Positions 61,051 through 64,000 of a stretch of DNA of 64,000 nt are shown here, one piece after another. Position 1 is the first letter of the stretch, and each line of letters starts with the position of its first letter. The translations under genes were made by a program, and so were the position numbers. The DNA comes from Solea solea (lineage: Eukaryota; Chordata; Actinopteri; Pleuronectiformes; Soleidae), in the NCBI RefSeq assembly GCF_958295425.1, contig NC_081153.1, forward strand, positions 10,126,419-10,190,418, read 5' to 3'. Below the pieces are notes generated by a model, which ran no database searches, was not told the origin of the DNA, and was given only the letters and a program-made list of their open reading frames with translations.

Positions 61051-64000
61051 CAGATACCCAGTGTCAAGTGGAATTATCTCCAGCTCCTCCCACAACCCTT
61101 AAGTGGTAAGTGCTATAGATAATTAATTTCTAGAGAGAAGATGTTGCTATTTCCATTCTGAAAAGTGTTTCACTATGAATTTGGACTGAGCTGAACAGTA
61201 TTTCTTGAGTCACTCCGCACAAAGAGTCAATGTTTACCCTGACTTAAAATATATAATTCATTTTCTATGCTAATTAAAAACTGAGAAACGCACGGTATAC
61301 TCAGCATGTATGGTAAGAGGCAGGGAGCCACTGATGTCGGAGCCGAGGGGAGTCAGGAAGCCAAAGCAGTGGGAGGAGAGTGCAGATGTGTCGACAAAGC
61401 CCGGCGTTGAGGTTCGCGAGCCTCGTTAGTTCTGCCTCTCACAGGAAGCTGATCCCTCTAATCAGAGTAAGCAGCTTCTCAGAGCGCACTTCTCATCATC
61501 TAATTAATCACATCAGATAGGAACCTACAACATATTAGCGCAATCCAGAGATAACACAAAGCCACACGCTTGTCAAGGACTGTGTGGCAAATGATTGTGA
61601 CATCACCCGTGAGAAGCTGAACGCCGGAAGTTCACTGATGTCGCCTACAACCACGCCAGTGTTGGACCATCAATCACGATGGTGTCCACTCCTGTGTGCC
61701 ATGCTTTACCGGTCCTCAAACCCACACGACTAGTCAATTGCATTCCTATTCCTGAGGAGCTTGAACCTATAAATCCGAAGACTATGACTACATTTTTATA
61801 AATAGTCTGGAGCTGCGACACACAAAGATTGGCATCCAAACTCCTAATGTGTGGGCTTCTTTCTCCCTCGCTCGCCTAATGTATGTGTGTACAAGTATCT
61901 GCAATGCAATCTCACTAAGTTTCAAGGGCACAATAAAAACTGAATGATTTGGACTCATCACATCGACACTAAGACTTAACGACCTAACGTCTCAGCCAGC
62001 TGTAATGAGGGGTAGAAGAAAAAAAATCCTCGGTCAATGAAATGAAAGATAATAATCACAAAAGCTGGGGGTGGGGGTGGGGAGAAGATGAGGCGGGAGA
62101 ATCACTCGGTAAGGAGACAGAGCGAGTAAAGGAGCACTGTCAACCACTCGTTCCCTTCCTTGACTCCTTGAGGAGCTCAGCGTCGCTCGCCTGTCTGCTC
62201 TTTGATGTGTGCTATGTGAGGGGCTAGGCTCTCTGCCCCTTTTCATGCCACACTTTGTATTCAAGCATCCCAGCCCTGACGAGGATTATACAAAGATAGT
62301 CATTTAGTTCAAGCTCATCACACACAGCCTATTTGCCTCCTTAGAGGCATTCGACTGCGCTTATGTTAGGGCTGCGCCCCATTTTAACAAAGACCATCAA
62401 ACTGCACTTCAAAGCACAAAAAGAGAGAGATGGAAAATACTCAGTATCACATCGTTTTGTAGTATATTAATTCTGCTGCTCCTGTGCTCCGAATTACTGC
62501 TACCAGGATTCAGGCACACTAATTTTGACAAGTAGAATATATAAAAAGCAAATGTAGCTTCTAAAGGTCAGTGCTTTGTTCAGCTCATAGTCCTCCACTC
62601 ATGGTCAAGAGTTCCGGACTGTAACAATGGTATGAGATCATGGAGAATCGCCTGTTTGTAGCTCTGAAAAACACAGTCTCTCCTGCATGGAGCTGCATTT
62701 TCTCCTTAAATCATGCCACACATCTTGTTCCTGCTTATTGGCTGGACAGAGGCAACAATGTAAATGCGTTTTTCTATTTTTTATGACTTCCTTTCTCATT
62801 TGTTCAAGAGAGACTATATCTTCACCAGAGTAGCGTCAAAATCAAAATGGAATGGGGCATAAAATCAATACGGCTCTTTTGTAATAACTTATTGATACAC
62901 TGTTGCTGAGTATTGATAGCGCTCTAAATATATTCTGCTTCCATTTCGGGCCGGTTTGACTTTGTGGTTGCTCCCACATTAAGGATTTTTTTGGTGAAAC
63001 AGGTTAATAAAACTTCCCGGGGAGAAGAAAGATTTGCAGCACAATGACATTTTAATCAAAACTCGTGTTATTCATCATCACTGTGATGTTGTGGACTGGA
63101 CAGCTGACATCAGCACATTTGTCACATTAACCCACATAATGTGCTTGAGCTAATTACAGACAAACAATCACCAAACATCCTTGTGACTGAGATGAAGATG
63201 ATGACAAATTCATGCAGAAAACAAATCCAAATGCTTTACACACTTCCTTGCCACTGTACATACCGATGCAAATATAGAGGAGAGGATATAATATTGGATA
63301 TTTACACTCGGTGTCTGTCACCAGAATGACACGTTGTTCTGCAGCGGCGTCTTATATCCATAGATTCGGCTCCAGACATGCTGGACACGCTGGAGTTAAG
63401 TTCGGAGATGTTTCACCTCTCATCCAAGAGGCTTCTTCACTTCTCAGAACTGTGATTGTACGACTGTTGTGGTGTCACAGCAGTTAATGGTCTGGGTGGC
63501 TGGCGCTTAGGAGTATGACAGGGATATTAGAGAGAGAGAGAGAGAGAGAGGAGGTTCACATCCACCATCCTGTGACCATTAAAGGCTATGGTTAGGGGGA
63601 GATTGAAGTGTTATGTTAGTGAACACGGTGCTACTGAACAACACATGTAAGGTCTCTTTCACACTAAAATGAGTGGGTGTATTTTTGAACCCAGGTGAAA
63701 CTGCTAATAAAAGGCGGATTAACACAGTTCCCATAGCCAGTGGTCGTTGTGCCTTGTGGTGTTGTTTCCACCACCTTAAATATGAGGTTTTAAAAGCGTC
63801 AGCAACAAAACAGTTCGGAGCTCAGTGATAATGTTAAACTCTATTTTATTTTATTTTTTTTAACTTTAATCTGTCATTCAAATTCACCCAGTGAATGGTG
63901 TCTAAGCTGCTACTAAATGAAGTAAGCTGAAATAGAAAATTATTTTACTAGCCCATTAAAAAATAAAGACAAAGAAAAAAAAAAAAACATTCATGGCTAA
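61051..64000. other. Non-coding right end of the window
   Basis: No gene is supported. 61330-61560 is moderately GC-balanced and low in repeats, with homeodomain-type TAATTAATCA cores; it could be a conserved regulatory element, which cannot be judged without alignment. An AG microsatellite lies at about 63531-63550. Confidence 0.3.

Overview
This window looks like genomic DNA from a bony fish, most likely a teleost. The genes are split by GT-AG introns, both recognisable gene families are vertebrate, polyadenylation signals (AATAAA) follow two of the genes, and the repeats include tRNA-derived SINEs, a LINE-type tail and fragments of Tc1-like and hAT elements that are common in fish genomes. 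I worked by eye, without alignments, so exon joins rest on splice sites, codon phase and remembered family sequence.

Left part (1-7 kb): a complete seven-exon alpha-L-fucosidase gene of the FUCA1 type (548-4308, plus strand). A small intronless gene follows (4918-5541). It encodes the DNA-binding half of a Tc1-like transposase, with a repetitive acidic tail in place of the catalytic domain. A truncated BED zinc-finger (hAT-like) fragment lies at 6693-6929, on the edge of the satellite array.

Middle (7.0-24.15 kb): a satellite array of about 17 kb with a 38-bp monomer. It is interrupted by three SINE insertions, all at the same position in the monomer. It also carries eight copies of a 146-154 bp module with tRNA-like (RNA polymerase III A-box and B-box) sequence that has been amplified with the array. 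Long internal duplications (about 2.4 kb, 2.2 kb and 230 bp) show higher-order amplification.

Right of the array: a second complete FUCA1-type gene with eight exons (24427-27990, plus strand). The two fucosidase genes are tandem paralogues, as in the fuca1.1/fuca1.2 pair known from zebrafish, here pushed apart by the satellite. Motifs resembling the TFEB lysosomal CLEAR site lie upstream of both.

From 35.6 to 47.75 kb the minus strand carries a full dlgap3 (SAPAP3) coding region in eleven coding exons that join in frame to 1135 residues. It is a postsynaptic scaffold ending in the Shank-binding EAQTRL tail. It is tail-to-tail with the second fucosidase gene; the 28.4-35.6 kb interval probably includes its 3' UTR. 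The remaining 47.8-64 kb shows no convincing coding sequence and is probably 5' intron or intergenic DNA, with microsatellites, SINE fragments and a perfect 30-bp palindrome.
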